Source: Rhodococcus sp. P-2 (GTDB lineage: Bacteria; Actinomycetota; Actinomycetes; Mycobacteriales; Mycobacteriaceae). Taken from it: DNA of 64,000 bases. The notes beneath the pieces are model-generated. The model ran no database searches. It saw only the letters and a program-made list of their open reading frames with translations, and was not told the DNA's origin. The stretch covers positions 4,524,053 through 4,588,052 of the forward strand of contig NZ_CP066779.1 of NCBI RefSeq assembly GCF_016598535.1, read 5' to 3'. The first letter of the stretch is position 1. Every line of letters starts with the position of its first letter. Below are positions 17,036 to 26,298 of the stretch, in pieces. Made by a program: the position numbers and the translations under genes.

Positions 17036-17163
17036 GATGTGTCGTCGTCGAAGGCAAGCACCGCCGACTTGTCTTCGGCGATCGGGCGGCCGAAAACGAA
17101 ACCGACCAGAACGGATGCCAAAACCAACGCGGTCAGCACTATGAGCCCGACCATCCACCACAT
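17017..17163 (-). CDS. Small membrane protein, 48 aa
   Basis: One hydrophobic helix (residues about 3-24) followed by a charged tail (RPIAEDK to SQPQRD) describes a bitopic protein. The start is uncertain: ATG 17163 gives 48 aa, ATG 17205 gives 62 aa, and neither has a good ribosome binding site. It overlaps the SDR gene tail to tail by 19 bp. Function unknown. Confidence 0.45.
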   Translation of the reverse strand: MWWMVGLIVLTALVLASVLVGFVFGRPIAEDKSAVLAFDDDTSQPQRD

Positions 17164-17375
17164 GGTTTTCAGTATGCCCGAACGGTCGTCGGCCGGGCAT
17201 GCCACGGGCCCCTTGAAAAATCGCGAACCTTCCGCGAAAAGTGTTTGACATCAGTCGAATTCCGTTTCGACCGTTTTGCGAACTTCGCGAAATTCCGTGA
17301 TCGAGCGCACAGTTTCGGATCTCGAACTGCGACGAGAGCGTGACTGGAACCGCGCCTCGGTGCATCCTGACAGGT

Positions 17376-18320
17376 ATGGAATCCGCTGTTTCGACCCAAC
17401 TCGCCTCCGGTAGCACCCTCACGCACCCGTGGGGCGGGACGAGCAACATCACCGATCTCGGTGGAGATGTTCACTGGATCGACTTCGGTGGCCCCAGCGG
17501 AGCGCCGCCCATCGTGCTCGTCCACGGGCTTGGCGGCTCGCACCTGAACTGGGTGCGGGTGGCACCGGCGCTGGCGGCGCGCACGCGCGTGTACGCACTG
17601 GACCTCGCCGGATTCGGACTCACTTCTGCCCGGGGGCGGCACACCGGCGTCGACGCCAACGCAGCACTCCTGAATCGTTTTCTCGACACAGTGGTCGGTG
17701 AACCCGCCGTCCTGTTCGGCAATTCCATGGGCGGAATGGTCTCGGCAATGTCGACCCATGCCAGTCCCGAATCGGTCGCCGGCCTGGTCCTGGTGGATCC
17801 GGCGCTCCCCCTGCCCGTCCAACTTCCCGACCTGACCGTCGCCGCACAATTTGCGCTCTACTCGATGCCGTACGTCGGAGAGCAGGTCCTCGGCTTCGGA
17901 CGTCGGAAGATGTCAGACCGGCAGTTGACCGCTCAGATGACCAGATTGTGTTTTGCCGATCCGACGCGAGCCGATCCCGCAGTCCTCGACGCGGGCGCCG
18001 CCTTGACGGCGATTCGCCGCAACGAACCCACCCAGGATGCAGAATTCCTCCAGGCAGCACGGTCATTGTTGATAACTCTCGCCCGTCCGGCTTCGTATCG
18101 AAAGACCCTGCGAGAGATCACGACTCCGACGCTCCTGATGCACGGCGATCGCGATCGGTTGGTCCCGGTCGAGGCTGCACGGGCAGCTGCTACCGCACAT
18201 CCACACTGGACCACCATCATTCTCGGCGACACCGGCCACACCCCACAATTGGAGATTCCGGACGAGTTCACCCGTCATGCGCTCGCGTGGCTCGATCGCA
18301 CGGGGCTGATCACGAGCTGA
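17376..18320 (+). CDS. Alpha/beta-fold hydrolase
   Basis: A 314-aa hydrolase. The oxyanion-hole motif VHGLGGSHLNW is at about residue 48, the nucleophile elbow GNSMGG (serine nucleophile) at about 115, an acid in HGDRDRLV near 260 and the histidine in TGHTPQLE near 290. This is a complete Ser-Asp-His triad. Esterases, C-C bond hydrolases and haloperoxidase-like enzymes share the pattern, so the substrate is open. ATG 17376 is chosen because the upstream codons are poor; ACAGGT precedes it. Its end overlaps the convergent Lrp-type gene by 11 bp. Confidence 0.85.
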   Translation: MESAVSTQLASGSTLTHPWGGTSNITDLGGDVHWIDFGGPSGAPPIVLVHGLGGSHLNWVRVAPALAARTRVYALDLAGFGLTSARGRHTGVDANAALLNRFLDTVVGEPAVLFGNSMGGMVSAMSTHASPESVAGLVLVDPALPLPVQLPDLTVAAQFALYSMPYVGEQVLGFGRRKMSDRQLTAQMTRLCFADPTRADPAVLDAGAALTAIRRNEPTQDAEFLQAARSLLITLARPASYRKTLREITTPTLLMHGDRDRLVPVEAARAAATAHPHWTTIILGDTGHTPQLEIPDEFTRHALAWLDRTGLITS

Positions 18321-19314
18321 CCCGTACCGGCACCACGACCGTTGAACGGCCTTGCCGATCGAGCAAGTGCCCCATCAACTTCGGCGTATCGAGGACGATT
18401 CGGCGATCGACTATCTCCAATGACGGCGTACGTGCTGCGATGTCTGCTTCCACCGCGGCGGCACTCGACAGCGTCGGGAACCATCCGGCGAAGATGACGT
18501 TGGCCGGCCCGGCCACCGTCGCCACCAATCTGATGTCCGAGAGAGTTCGAAGTATGCGGGCGGAGTTCTCCGCGACGGAACTACGCGCGAAGTAGAGGGC
18601 ATGAACCGGCCGACCACTCGCGAATCGTGCGACCTCGCAACGCAGAAGAGTGTGCTGCGACAGCGCGGTATTCAGGCGTCGACGAGCGGATGTCGCGCTG
18701 ATTCCCAAGGCAGCGGCCAACTCGGTGATGGAAATACGAGGCTGCGCGCTCAAGACGTCGACGACTTCGGCGGTGCTCGCTTCGAGTGTGTACCGGCGTC
18801 CCAATTGCGGTGGCGTGATCCCGGATTCACACAAACGTCGTACTCCGTCGGGTTCGAGAGCGCCGAGACGCCACCGACTCCCCTCGGTGAAAACGCGTGT
18901 CACAGGTAGGACGATGACGTCTGTGACGCCGGCCAGAGAGTAGAGGTCGTCGAGCACGTAGTGGGCCAGCGAATCGTGACCGGCGAAGAGGGCTTCCAGC
19001 ATCACGTTGCATCTGCCCGAATGCACGTTGACGCTCAGGACGTGTGCGTGGGTGATCACCTCCGAGACGATCGCGGAGAGCCGGCCTGGTTCACATCGAA
19101 GTTCGACGAACGCAAGTACCGAGCTGGGATCGGCCGCCGGATAAGCCGCTATCCACGCTGTGCCCGATTCGGTCAGTGCAGTCCATCGCCTCGCTGCCGT
19201 CACAGGGTCTATGCCGACCACCGACCCGATCAATGCCCACGGTGCCCGAGGTTGAACCTGCATGGCATGAATGATTCGCAGATCAATTTCGTCCAAGAGC
19301 GTCGAATCGTGCAT
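18310..19314 (-). CDS. Lrp/AsnC-family regulator with two tandem modules
   Basis: A 334-aa regulator about twice the usual family length (about 150 aa). The first half has a helix-turn-helix (LDEIDLRIIHAMQVQPRAPW, then GIDPVTAARRWTALTESG) and an effector domain. The second half repeats the plan (ISITELAAALGISATSARRR at about residue 185, then a second RAM-like domain). The gene is divergent from an M20 amidohydrolase gene, 70 bp away, and is the likely regulator of it. ATG 19314 begins a normal N-terminus (MHDSTLLDEIDLR). Confidence 0.82.
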   Translation of the reverse strand: MHDSTLLDEIDLRIIHAMQVQPRAPWALIGSVVGIDPVTAARRWTALTESGTAWIAAYPAADPSSVLAFVELRCEPGRLSAIVSEVITHAHVLSVNVHSGRCNVMLEALFAGHDSLAHYVLDDLYSLAGVTDVIVLPVTRVFTEGSRWRLGALEPDGVRRLCESGITPPQLGRRYTLEASTAEVVDVLSAQPRISITELAAALGISATSARRRLNTALSQHTLLRCEVARFASGRPVHALYFARSSVAENSARILRTLSDIRLVATVAGPANVIFAGWFPTLSSAAAVEADIAARTPSLEIVDRRIVLDTPKLMGHLLDRQGRSTVVVPVRVSS

Positions 19315-19384
19315 GAGATAGCACGATAGTTGACTGATCCTGCAAACAGGACTGCAAATTCCAGTGCCGCCGCAGTCTCGAAAA

Positions 19385-20542
19385 ATGACGACGAGCACAC
19401 CTTTCAAAGAGCGCGCAGCCAAGCACCTCGACACCATCACAGACGCGGCGCTGGGCCTCAGCCACGTGATTCACGACGATCCCGAGCTTGCCTTCGCCGA
19501 GTACAACGCGTCGGCGGCCGTGGCAACGATCCTCGAGGATGCCGGCTTCACCGTCGAACGCGGTCCGGCCGGACTGCCGACGGCAGTGTCCGCCACCTAC
19601 GGAAGCGGCGAGCTGGTGATCGGACTCTTCGCCGAGTACGACGCCTTGCCGGGAATCGGGCATGCCTGTGGGCACAACATCATCGCATCGTCCGCGGTGA
19701 CCGCGGGATTGTTGCTCGCGCCTCTGGCTGATGAACTGGGCATCACCGTGGCAGTATTCGGAACCCCGGCCGAAGAGGGCGGCGGCGGAAAAGTAGTGAT
19801 GCTCGAGCATGGAACTTTCGATTTCCTGCACTGCGCGATGATGGTTCACCCCGGTGCCGCAGATCTGCGAGCACCGAACATGCTTGCCATCTCCCACCTG
19901 GACGTCACCTACACCGGTGTCTCCGCCCACGCGTCGTTCGCAGTGGGCGCCGTCAACGCCGCCGACGCGTTCACGGTCGCCCAGGTCGGGATCGGCTTAC
20001 TGCGGCAACACCTTCCGAAGGACGTGCAGGTACACGGATATGTCAGCGACGCGGGCGTAGCACCCAACGTCATCCCGGGCAGTTCACACGGGGCCTACGC
20101 GGTTCGAGCCGACACACTCGACGGCGTAGTAGCCGTCAAGCCCAAGGTGGAACGCTGCTTCACCGCCGGAGCGACCGCAACCGGCTGCGAAGTGACCATC
20201 ACGGAACCTTCACCGGCGTACGGCGAATCCCGGTGGGACGCGGACATGAGCGCGCTCTACCAGAGGAACAGCGAAGCACTCGGACGCGTTTTCTTCGAGT
20301 ACGACGGTCCCGCAGCGGGATCCACCGACATGGGCAACGTCTCGCATCGTATTCCGACGATCCACCCGATCATCAGGATCGAATGCAACGGCGCAAGCAA
20401 CCATCAGGCAGAGTTCACCCCCTACTGCCGCGCGGAAACCGGCGACAAGGCAGTGCTGGACGGCGCCCTCGCGCTCGCGTGGACTGCAATCGACTGCGCG
20501 AGCGATCCCGCGCTCCGCGCACGGTTGCTGAACCACAGGTGA
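19385..20542 (+). CDS. M20-family amidohydrolase (AbgB/aminoacylase-like)
   Basis: A 385-aa metal-dependent amidohydrolase that would split an amide bond of an N-acyl or aminobenzoyl amino acid. Metal-site motifs are visible: EYDALPGIGHACGHN (His and acidic ligands), GTPAEEGGGGK (catalytic and bridging Glu) and the later HQAEFTPYC segment. The dimerisation domain lies in the middle (TYTGVSAHASFA). ATG 19385 is favoured over 19364. The divergent Lrp-type gene suggests induction by an amino acid or amino-acid conjugate. The natural substrate is unknown. Confidence 0.85.
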   Translation: MTTSTPFKERAAKHLDTITDAALGLSHVIHDDPELAFAEYNASAAVATILEDAGFTVERGPAGLPTAVSATYGSGELVIGLFAEYDALPGIGHACGHNIIASSAVTAGLLLAPLADELGITVAVFGTPAEEGGGGKVVMLEHGTFDFLHCAMMVHPGAADLRAPNMLAISHLDVTYTGVSAHASFAVGAVNAADAFTVAQVGIGLLRQHLPKDVQVHGYVSDAGVAPNVIPGSSHGAYAVRADTLDGVVAVKPKVERCFTAGATATGCEVTITEPSPAYGESRWDADMSALYQRNSEALGRVFFEYDGPAAGSTDMGNVSHRIPTIHPIIRIECNGASNHQAEFTPYCRAETGDKAVLDGALALAWTAIDCASDPALRARLLNHR

Positions 20543-20685
20543 ACGCGAAACGGTCAAATACTCCAAAGCTCTCGAGCCCTGGGAATGTGTCGAGGTACAC
20601 GCGTAGCGTGAGATTCGTGCCTTCCTCGGCCAAGCATTTCCGCGTCCCTTGCTTGTGTATCCGTTTCGGTTAAGGAGAGTTTCAG

Positions 20686-21459
20686 ATGCCCGCACGCACA
20701 GCGCTCGACGGAACACCCTGTTGGATCGACCTCACCAGTTCCGACACCGAGATTGCCAAATCCTTCTACACCAACGTGTTCGGTTGGCAGGCCGACTCCA
20801 ACGACGACCCGCAGTACGGCGGTTACGCGATCTTCAGCAAAGACGGGCAGCCCATCGCCGGGCTCGGGCCCCAGCAGGAGGGAAACCCGTACGGCAACGT
20901 CTGGACCACCTACATCTCCTCTACTGATGCGGCGGCGTCGGCGTCCAAAGCCGAAGCTGCCGGCGGAATGATCATGATGCCGTCGATGCAGGTCGGCCCC
21001 CAGGGCAGCATGGCGATCGTGGGCGATCCGGCCGGTGCCGTCGTCGGTATCTGGCAGGCAGATCAGCACAATGGCTTCGGTCTGGTGGGCGAGGCCGGAG
21101 CGCCGGTCTGGCACGAGACTTTGTCCAAGAACTACGCCGCGGTCCTGCCGTTCTACACCGACGTGTTCGGCTGGACTTACGAGTCCATCGGCGACAGCGA
21201 CGAGTTCCGGTATTCACAAGCCAAACAGGGCGACACCGTCGTCGCCGGTCTGATGGATGCCAGCTCATTCCTCCCGGCAGAAGTCCCGTCGTTCTGGCAG
21301 GTGTACTTCGGGGCGGACGACACCGATGCTGCCGTCGCCAAGGTTGTCGAATTCGGCGGCAGCGTATTGCGTGATCCCGAGGACACGCCCTTCGGCCGTC
21401 TCGCGTCGGTTGCCGATCCACTCGGTGCCAAGTTCCAGATCTCCACGATCATGGAATGA
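20686..21459 (+). CDS. VOC-family protein with two glyoxalase-like domains
   Basis: A 257-aa protein of two similar halves: residues 8-125 (GTPCWIDLTSSDTEIAKSFYTNVFGW) and 137-255 (GAPVWHETLSKNYAAVLPFYTDVFGW). Each half has the beta-alpha-beta-beta-beta pattern of the vicinal oxygen chelate fold. The layout matches the mycobacterial antigen CFP30B group. The reaction is not known; glyoxalase-type or drug-binding roles occur in the superfamily. AAGGAG precedes ATG 20686 at a good distance. A terminator-like hairpin follows at 21465-21500. Confidence 0.83.
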   Translation: MPARTALDGTPCWIDLTSSDTEIAKSFYTNVFGWQADSNDDPQYGGYAIFSKDGQPIAGLGPQQEGNPYGNVWTTYISSTDAAASASKAEAAGGMIMMPSMQVGPQGSMAIVGDPAGAVVGIWQADQHNGFGLVGEAGAPVWHETLSKNYAAVLPFYTDVFGWTYESIGDSDEFRYSQAKQGDTVVAGLMDASSFLPAEVPSFWQVYFGADDTDAAVAKVVEFGGSVLRDPEDTPFGRLASVADPLGAKFQISTIME

Positions 21460-21464
21460 ATCTC

Positions 21465-21500
21465 CGCGCAGAGGCCGCCCCGGTCCGCGGTCTCTGCGCG
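21465..21500 (+). terminator. Hairpin after the VOC gene
   Basis: CGCGCAGAG and CTCTGCGCG form a 9-bp perfect stem, with further GC pairing inside the loop. It begins six bases after the VOC stop codon and is a likely transcription stop; no clear T-run follows, as is common in this group. Confidence 0.6.
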
Positions 21501-21594
21501 CCGATCATCTGGAATGTCCGGATCTGACCGCACAGATTTGAACACTCGCCCAGAAGGTATGCAGTTTTCTCTGTCCAACGCCTAATCTCATGGG

Positions 21595-22749
21595 ATGCCC
21601 GCCCCCGCACCTCTCCTCGATGTGTACTCCCAGCCGACTCTGTCGACGCTTGCGCCGTCGGTACTCGCTTCTCTCGGAGTAGGCGGCGAAGCAAACCGTC
21701 TCGATCTGAATCCCAGCAAGAAGACCGTAATTCTGCTGGTAGACGGGATGGGCGCGAACTTGCTCGCCCGCAACGCCGAACACGCACCATTCCTGAACTC
21801 ACTCGTCGGAACGCCGATACGGGCAGGTTTCCCCACGACGACGGCCACCAGCATCGTCTCGCTGGGGACCGGGCTGCCCTCGGGAGCGCACGGAATCACC
21901 GGCTACCAGTCCTACGTCGAAGAAGCCGATTCGGTGTTCAACTGGCTGGGTTGGCACAGCGCCGGCAAGAAGGAATCTCAGACCGACTCCATCGTTCCGG
22001 AGACCCTGCAGCCGCAGGCCACGACCTTCGATCGCGCCGCGGCCGCCGGAATCACCGTCACTACCGTCGTTCCGTCCAAGTTCGACGGCAGCGGCCTCAC
22101 TCGGGCGGGGATGCGCGGTGCCCAGTTTGCCGGAATCCAGGCATACGGAGACCTCCTCGCTCGCACCGTGGCGGCGTCGAAATCTGCCGAACGGACGTTC
22201 ACGTACTGCTACATCAGCGAGATCGACGCACTCGGCCACGTCTACGGACCCGAGTCCGAGCCGTGGATCTTCCAACTGATGCTTGTCGATCGACTGGTCG
22301 AACAACTCGCCGCCGCTCTCGGTCCGGACGTGAGATTGCTGGTGACGGCAGACCACGGAATGGTCGACGTGCTGGACGAGAACAAGATCGACTTCGACAA
22401 CACCCCGATGCTGTCCAAAGACGTACTCGCCCTTGCCGGCGAGCCCCGGTGCCGGCACATCCACACCAGAGAAGGCGCTGCACAAGATGTTGCGGACCGC
22501 TGGCGCGCCGAACTGGGTGACCGCATGTGGATCGGGACCAGATCCGAGGGCATCGTCGCGGGATTGTTCGGGCCCGCAGTACATTCCGAGTATCACGGCC
22601 GGATCGGCGATGTCATCGCCATTGCTTCCGGAGACGTAGCGGTCGTTCGTCGATCGGTCGAATCGGGACTGTCCGGTCTCCGTGGACAGCACGGCGCCCT
22701 GACCCCGGACGAACTGCTGGTACCGCTCCTGTCCTCAGGACAGCAGTAG
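21595..22749 (+). CDS. Alkaline-phosphatase-superfamily phosphodiesterase/nucleotide pyrophosphatase
   Basis: A 384-aa soluble enzyme. VILLVDGMGANLL at about residue 44 holds the first metal-binding Asp; FPTTTATSIVSLGTG at about 80 gives the nucleophile Thr; later DALGHVYGPE and TADHGMVD supply metal ligands. This is the motif order of type I phosphodiesterases. The substrate could be a nucleotide sugar or phosphodiester lipid; it is not determined. No signal peptide is seen. TAATCT close to ATG 21595 suggests a leaderless transcript. Its end overlaps the convergent MurJ-like gene by 15 bp. Confidence 0.83.
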   Translation: MPAPAPLLDVYSQPTLSTLAPSVLASLGVGGEANRLDLNPSKKTVILLVDGMGANLLARNAEHAPFLNSLVGTPIRAGFPTTTATSIVSLGTGLPSGAHGITGYQSYVEEADSVFNWLGWHSAGKKESQTDSIVPETLQPQATTFDRAAAAGITVTTVVPSKFDGSGLTRAGMRGAQFAGIQAYGDLLARTVAASKSAERTFTYCYISEIDALGHVYGPESEPWIFQLMLVDRLVEQLAAALGPDVRLLVTADHGMVDVLDENKIDFDNTPMLSKDVLALAGEPRCRHIHTREGAAQDVADRWRAELGDRMWIGTRSEGIVAGLFGPAVHSEYHGRIGDVIAIASGDVAVVRRSVESGLSGLRGQHGALTPDELLVPLLSSGQQ

Positions 22750-24369
22750 GGCTCGCGCCCGGCGAATCTCGGGAACGCCGACGACCTTGCATGCGCCCAA
22801 CAGGACGACGGCACCTACGGCCGCTCCCGCCGACAATGAAATAGCAGCAGCAAGCCTGGGCTCGGGGATTCGGTTCTGAACCGCCACCACCAAAGCGAGC
22901 GCACAACCTCCTGCCAGAACTGCCGCTGTCGAAATTCTCCCGACGGTCGCCTGCACCCGACGGAATCCCAACAGCCCGTACCGCTTTCGAAGCAGGATGT
23001 GGCCGAGCACCGCTCCGCACACGTAGGAGAACGAGCCGGCCGCACAGACGGCCAGGATCAGCGTTTCGTCACTCGCCGACAATGACGCAAGAAGAACGAG
23101 CGCCGTCTTTGCAACTACCATCACCACGGCTATCACCGCGGGAGTGCGGGTATTGTTGTCGGCGTAGAACACTCGTAGCTGAAGCATGACCATCGCAAAG
23201 GGCACCAACCCGAATGCACTGACTGCCACGGCCGTCCCGATCAACCGGGCGCTACTGCCGTCGACCCGGCCGAAGAAGATCAGGGTGGTCAACGAGGGGC
23301 CGAACACCATGAGAGCCACGGTGACCGGAATCAACGCCACCACCGAATACCTGGCTCCCCGGCCGAGATCGGATACGACACCGACGTCGTCACCCGCAGC
23401 GACCGACCTGGCGATTCGCGGCATCAGCACCGTCAACAGCGACACTCCGAGGATGCCGTACGCCACTTGAAACAGCAGATCCGCATGCGTGTACATCGAG
23501 TACACGTGACGGGAGAGAGTGACCTTCATCGTCACCCACACACCGACCTGACCGGCTACGACGTACACCAGTACCCAACCGAGCAACGGCGCCCCGACGC
23601 GCACCGGGCGCCACGTGTGCGGCACGACCCGCACGCGAAGGCGCCACCGAAAACCGTTGCGGTGCAGCGCTCGAGCAACGACAGCGGTTTGCGCCACTAT
23701 CCCGAGCAAAGTGCCGATACCGATCACCAGAACCTGCGCGGTGGTCATCGACTCGGGAGTCAGAGCCACCGGCCCCGGAATGCACAGGAAGACCGCGACC
23801 GTCACCAGAAGGACGACGTTGTTGATCACCGGCGCCCAGGCCGGCGCGCCGAACACCGATCGAACGCTGAGCACAGCCGTCATCATCGCCGTGACGCCGT
23901 AGAAGAAGATCTCCGGCAGAAGCAAGTACGCGAAGAGCGTCGTGAGCTCGCGTTGAGCCGGATCATCGATCACGGCCGAGACCAGAGGCGGCGCGCACAC
24001 CACCGCCACAACGGTCACGAGCGCAAGAGCAAGCGCTCCCACAGTGAGAACGCGCTGCGTCTGCTCTCGTTCGAGCGTCCGCCCACGGCTTCGCTGCCGT
24101 GTCAGATACGGAAGCAGGACACTGGCGAGAATCCCGCCGAGGAGAAGCTGATAGACCATGTTCGGAAAGCTGTTGGCCGCGTTGTACGCATCACTGACCA
24201 GGGCGATCCCGAGGACTGCGGCAAGCGCAAGGGTGCGGACGAAACCGGTGATCCGGCTGACCGTGCTGGCGAGCGCCACGTGCCCGCCCATCTTCGCCAA
24301 GCTGCCGCCCGTCTCACCCGTACGTTCGGACTCTCCCACACTCTCGACCATCTCGCCAGAGTGCCACAT
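22735..24369 (-). CDS. murJ: MurJ/MviN-family lipid II flippase homologue
   Basis: A polytopic membrane protein of about 544 aa with 13-14 helices, the MOP-superfamily fold used to flip lipid-linked peptidoglycan precursor. Residues near 30-80 (ALASTVSRITGFVRTLALAAVLG, then AYNAANSFPNMVYQLLLGG) are the conserved family start. Actinobacteria usually carry a longer main MurJ fused to a kinase-like domain elsewhere, so this short form may be a paralogue with another lipid-linked cargo. The start is uncertain: the frame is open into the FabH gene, but a hairpin at 24420-24452 lies between, so ATG 24369 or 24351 is likely. Confidence 0.8.
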   Translation of the reverse strand: MWHSGEMVESVGESERTGETGGSLAKMGGHVALASTVSRITGFVRTLALAAVLGIALVSDAYNAANSFPNMVYQLLLGGILASVLLPYLTRQRSRGRTLEREQTQRVLTVGALALALVTVVAVVCAPPLVSAVIDDPAQRELTTLFAYLLLPEIFFYGVTAMMTAVLSVRSVFGAPAWAPVINNVVLLVTVAVFLCIPGPVALTPESMTTAQVLVIGIGTLLGIVAQTAVVARALHRNGFRWRLRVRVVPHTWRPVRVGAPLLGWVLVYVVAGQVGVWVTMKVTLSRHVYSMYTHADLLFQVAYGILGVSLLTVLMPRIARSVAAGDDVGVVSDLGRGARYSVVALIPVTVALMVFGPSLTTLIFFGRVDGSSARLIGTAVAVSAFGLVPFAMVMLQLRVFYADNNTRTPAVIAVVMVVAKTALVLLASLSASDETLILAVCAAGSFSYVCGAVLGHILLRKRYGLLGFRRVQATVGRISTAAVLAGGCALALVVAVQNRIPEPRLAAAISLSAGAAVGAVVLLGACKVVGVPEIRRARALLLS

Positions 24370-24419
24370 CGCAGAGGTTCGACGAGCCGGACCGGAAACG
24401 ACTGCCCTCCTGGAAACGA

Positions 24420-24452
24420 CCGAGCGCCCCGAACCGTGGGTTCGAGGCGCTC
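24420..24452 (-). terminator. Hairpin after fabH
   Basis: CGAGCGCC and GGCGCTCG form the outer stem and GAAC/GTTC an inner one, in the gap between the FabH stop (24467) and the MurJ-like start. A likely terminator for fabH. Confidence 0.6.
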
Positions 24453-24466
24453 GGCGCAAGAGAAGA

Positions 24467-25495
24467 TCAGGCTGATTCCGCTCCAGCCAACGGCGGCATG
24501 ACGACAACCTGACCGGCGAAGGACAGACCTGCACCGAAGGCGAGAAGCAGTGCCTTGTCGCCCGGCTTGCACTGGCCGTCGCGCAGCATCTGCTCCATGG
24601 CGAGCGGGATCGAGGCCGCGGACGTGTTGCCCGTCTCGGCGATGTCGTTGGAGACGGGGAAGCCCTCGGGCAGCTTCATGCTGCGAGCGATGACCTCGTT
24701 GATGCGCTGGTTTGCCTGGTGCGGCACAAAAGCGTCGATGTCCTCGATACCGAGCCCCGACTTCTCCAGGGTGCGAGTGGCGACCTTGCCCATCTCGAAG
24801 GCAGCCCAGCGGAACACCGCGGTACCGGCCATCTTGATCCACGGCCGAGGTCCGGTCGGGTTCTTGGTGTAGTCGAGCCAGCTGGGCTCCTGAACGATGG
24901 CGTCGGACTGGCTGCCGTCCGAACCCCACTCGACCGGGCCGATTCCGACGGTATCGCTCGGGCCGACGACAACTGCCCCTGCGCCGTCACCGAAGATGAA
25001 GCGAACGCTGCGATCGGTGGGCTCGGTGGCCTCGCTCATCAACTCGACGCCGACGACGAGTACGTGATCAACCGTTCCGCCGCGAACGAGGTCGCTGGCC
25101 ACCGCAAGGGCGGTACAGAAACCGGCGCAGCCTGCCGCGACGTCGAACGCCGCCGGGCCCTTGATACCGAGTTCGTGGGCGACGATGGATGCGGCCTGGG
25201 GAGTCTGCAGGTCCCACGTCGACGTCGCGATGATCACGGCGCCGATCTGCTCGGGTGCAATGCCGCTGACGTCCAGTGCTTTACGGGCCGCGCTGATCGA
25301 CATCGCGAGGATGCCTTCACCCTCGCCGGAGAACCGGCGCGACTTGATACCCGATCGCGTCTGGATCCACTCGTCGGTGGAATCGATCAGCTCGCAGATC
25401 TCGTCGTTGGTCACGACTCGCTCCGGGCGGTGAACGCCGAGCCCGAGAAGGACGGACTGCCGACCTCCGGCCACACTGGCAATCGGCTTACCCAT
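24467..25495 (-). CDS. fabH: Beta-ketoacyl-ACP synthase III (FabH-type)
   Basis: A 342-aa enzyme that would start fatty-acid chains by joining an acyl-CoA to malonyl-ACP. The active-site Cys is in AAGCAGFC (about residue 123), the His in VPHQANQ and the Asn in ETGNTSAAS, which completes the FabH triad. C-terminal GAGLSFAGQVVV is family typical. ATG 25495 has GAGGAG ahead of it. In mycolic-acid bacteria this class links type I acyl-CoA to the type II chain for meromycolate. It stands apart from other fatty-acid genes of the window and no shared operator was noticed. Confidence 0.88.
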   Translation of the reverse strand: MGKPIASVAGGRQSVLLGLGVHRPERVVTNDEICELIDSTDEWIQTRSGIKSRRFSGEGEGILAMSISAARKALDVSGIAPEQIGAVIIATSTWDLQTPQAASIVAHELGIKGPAAFDVAAGCAGFCTALAVASDLVRGGTVDHVLVVGVELMSEATEPTDRSVRFIFGDGAGAVVVGPSDTVGIGPVEWGSDGSQSDAIVQEPSWLDYTKNPTGPRPWIKMAGTAVFRWAAFEMGKVATRTLEKSGLGIEDIDAFVPHQANQRINEVIARSMKLPEGFPVSNDIAETGNTSAASIPLAMEQMLRDGQCKPGDKALLLAFGAGLSFAGQVVVMPPLAGAESA

Positions 25496-25656
25496 TGATC
25501 GATCTCCTCGTTGGTTTCTGGTGATGACGCGCATTCGACATCACACGTTACGTACAGGACATAAGCCCCTGCCTCTCAGGTCACCGTTCGATCACGGCAA
25601 CAACATGAGGCTGGCTCACATTACGCTTCGGTCAGGTATGTAGTCCAGATCCACGA

Positions 25657-26298
25657 TCAGGCGCGCAAATGAGCTAGAACTGCCAAAACACGACGATGCC
25701 CGCTTTCGGAAGCCGACAGGCCGAGTTTGGCGAAGATATTTCCTATGTGCTTGCTCACAGCAGTGTCGCTGACGACCAGTTTCCTGGCGATTTCCTGATT
25801 TCCCAGCCCCTCCGCCATCAATCCGAGAACCTCGGACTCGCGTGGGGTCAGCGATCTGATCGGGTCGTCGGCGCGTCGACGGCTCATCAGTTGGGATACG
25901 ACCTCGGGATCCATCACGGTTCCGCCGTCGACGACCCGGTTCAATGCGTCGACGAACTCGGCCACCTTGCCGACCCGTTCCTTGAGCAGGTAACCGACCC
26001 CGCCGGCGCCGCCTGCCAACAATTCACCGGCGTAGCGATCCTCGACATACGCGGAAAGGACCAGGACGGGAAAGCCCGGGCGAAGCTTGCGCACCTCGAT
26101 CGCCGCTCGAAGTCCCTCGTTGGTGAAAGTAGGAGGCATCCGGACGTCGAGCACCGCGGCGTCAGGAGCGGTCTCCTCGAACACCGTGAGGAACTGTTCG
26201 GCGTCGGAGACGGCAGACACCTCGAAGCCCTCTCCGCGGAGCAGCAGTGCCAGCCCCTCTCGCAGGAGAGCGTCATCCTCGGCAATCAGAATCCGCAC
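25657..26298 (-). CDS. NarL/LuxR-family response regulator
   Basis: A 213-aa regulator: receiver domain at residues 1-120 (RILIAEDDALLREGL, phospho-acceptor Asp in AAVLDVRMPP, Lys in LLKERV) and a LuxR-type helix-turn-helix at 145-210 (LTPRESEVLGLMAEGLGNQEIARKLVVSDTAVSKHI). It starts with GTG 26298, 13 bp inside the upstream histidine kinase gene, which is a coupled pair. It would activate genes after the kinase phosphorylates it; the ABC exporter divergent from the kinase is the likely target. Confidence 0.9.
   Translation of the reverse strand: MRILIAEDDALLREGLALLLRGEGFEVSAVSDAEQFLTVFEETAPDAAVLDVRMPPTFTNEGLRAAIEVRKLRPGFPVLVLSAYVEDRYAGELLAGGAGGVGYLLKERVGKVAEFVDALNRVVDGGTVMDPEVVSQLMSRRRADDPIRSLTPRESEVLGLMAEGLGNQEIARKLVVSDTAVSKHIGNIFAKLGLSASESGHRRVLAVLAHLRA

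Noticed and set aside
17206..17339. Several TTCGCGAA-like dyads before the hydrolase gene
   Set aside because: The repeats are short and imperfect in GC-rich DNA; I could not define a consistent spacing or a regulator.
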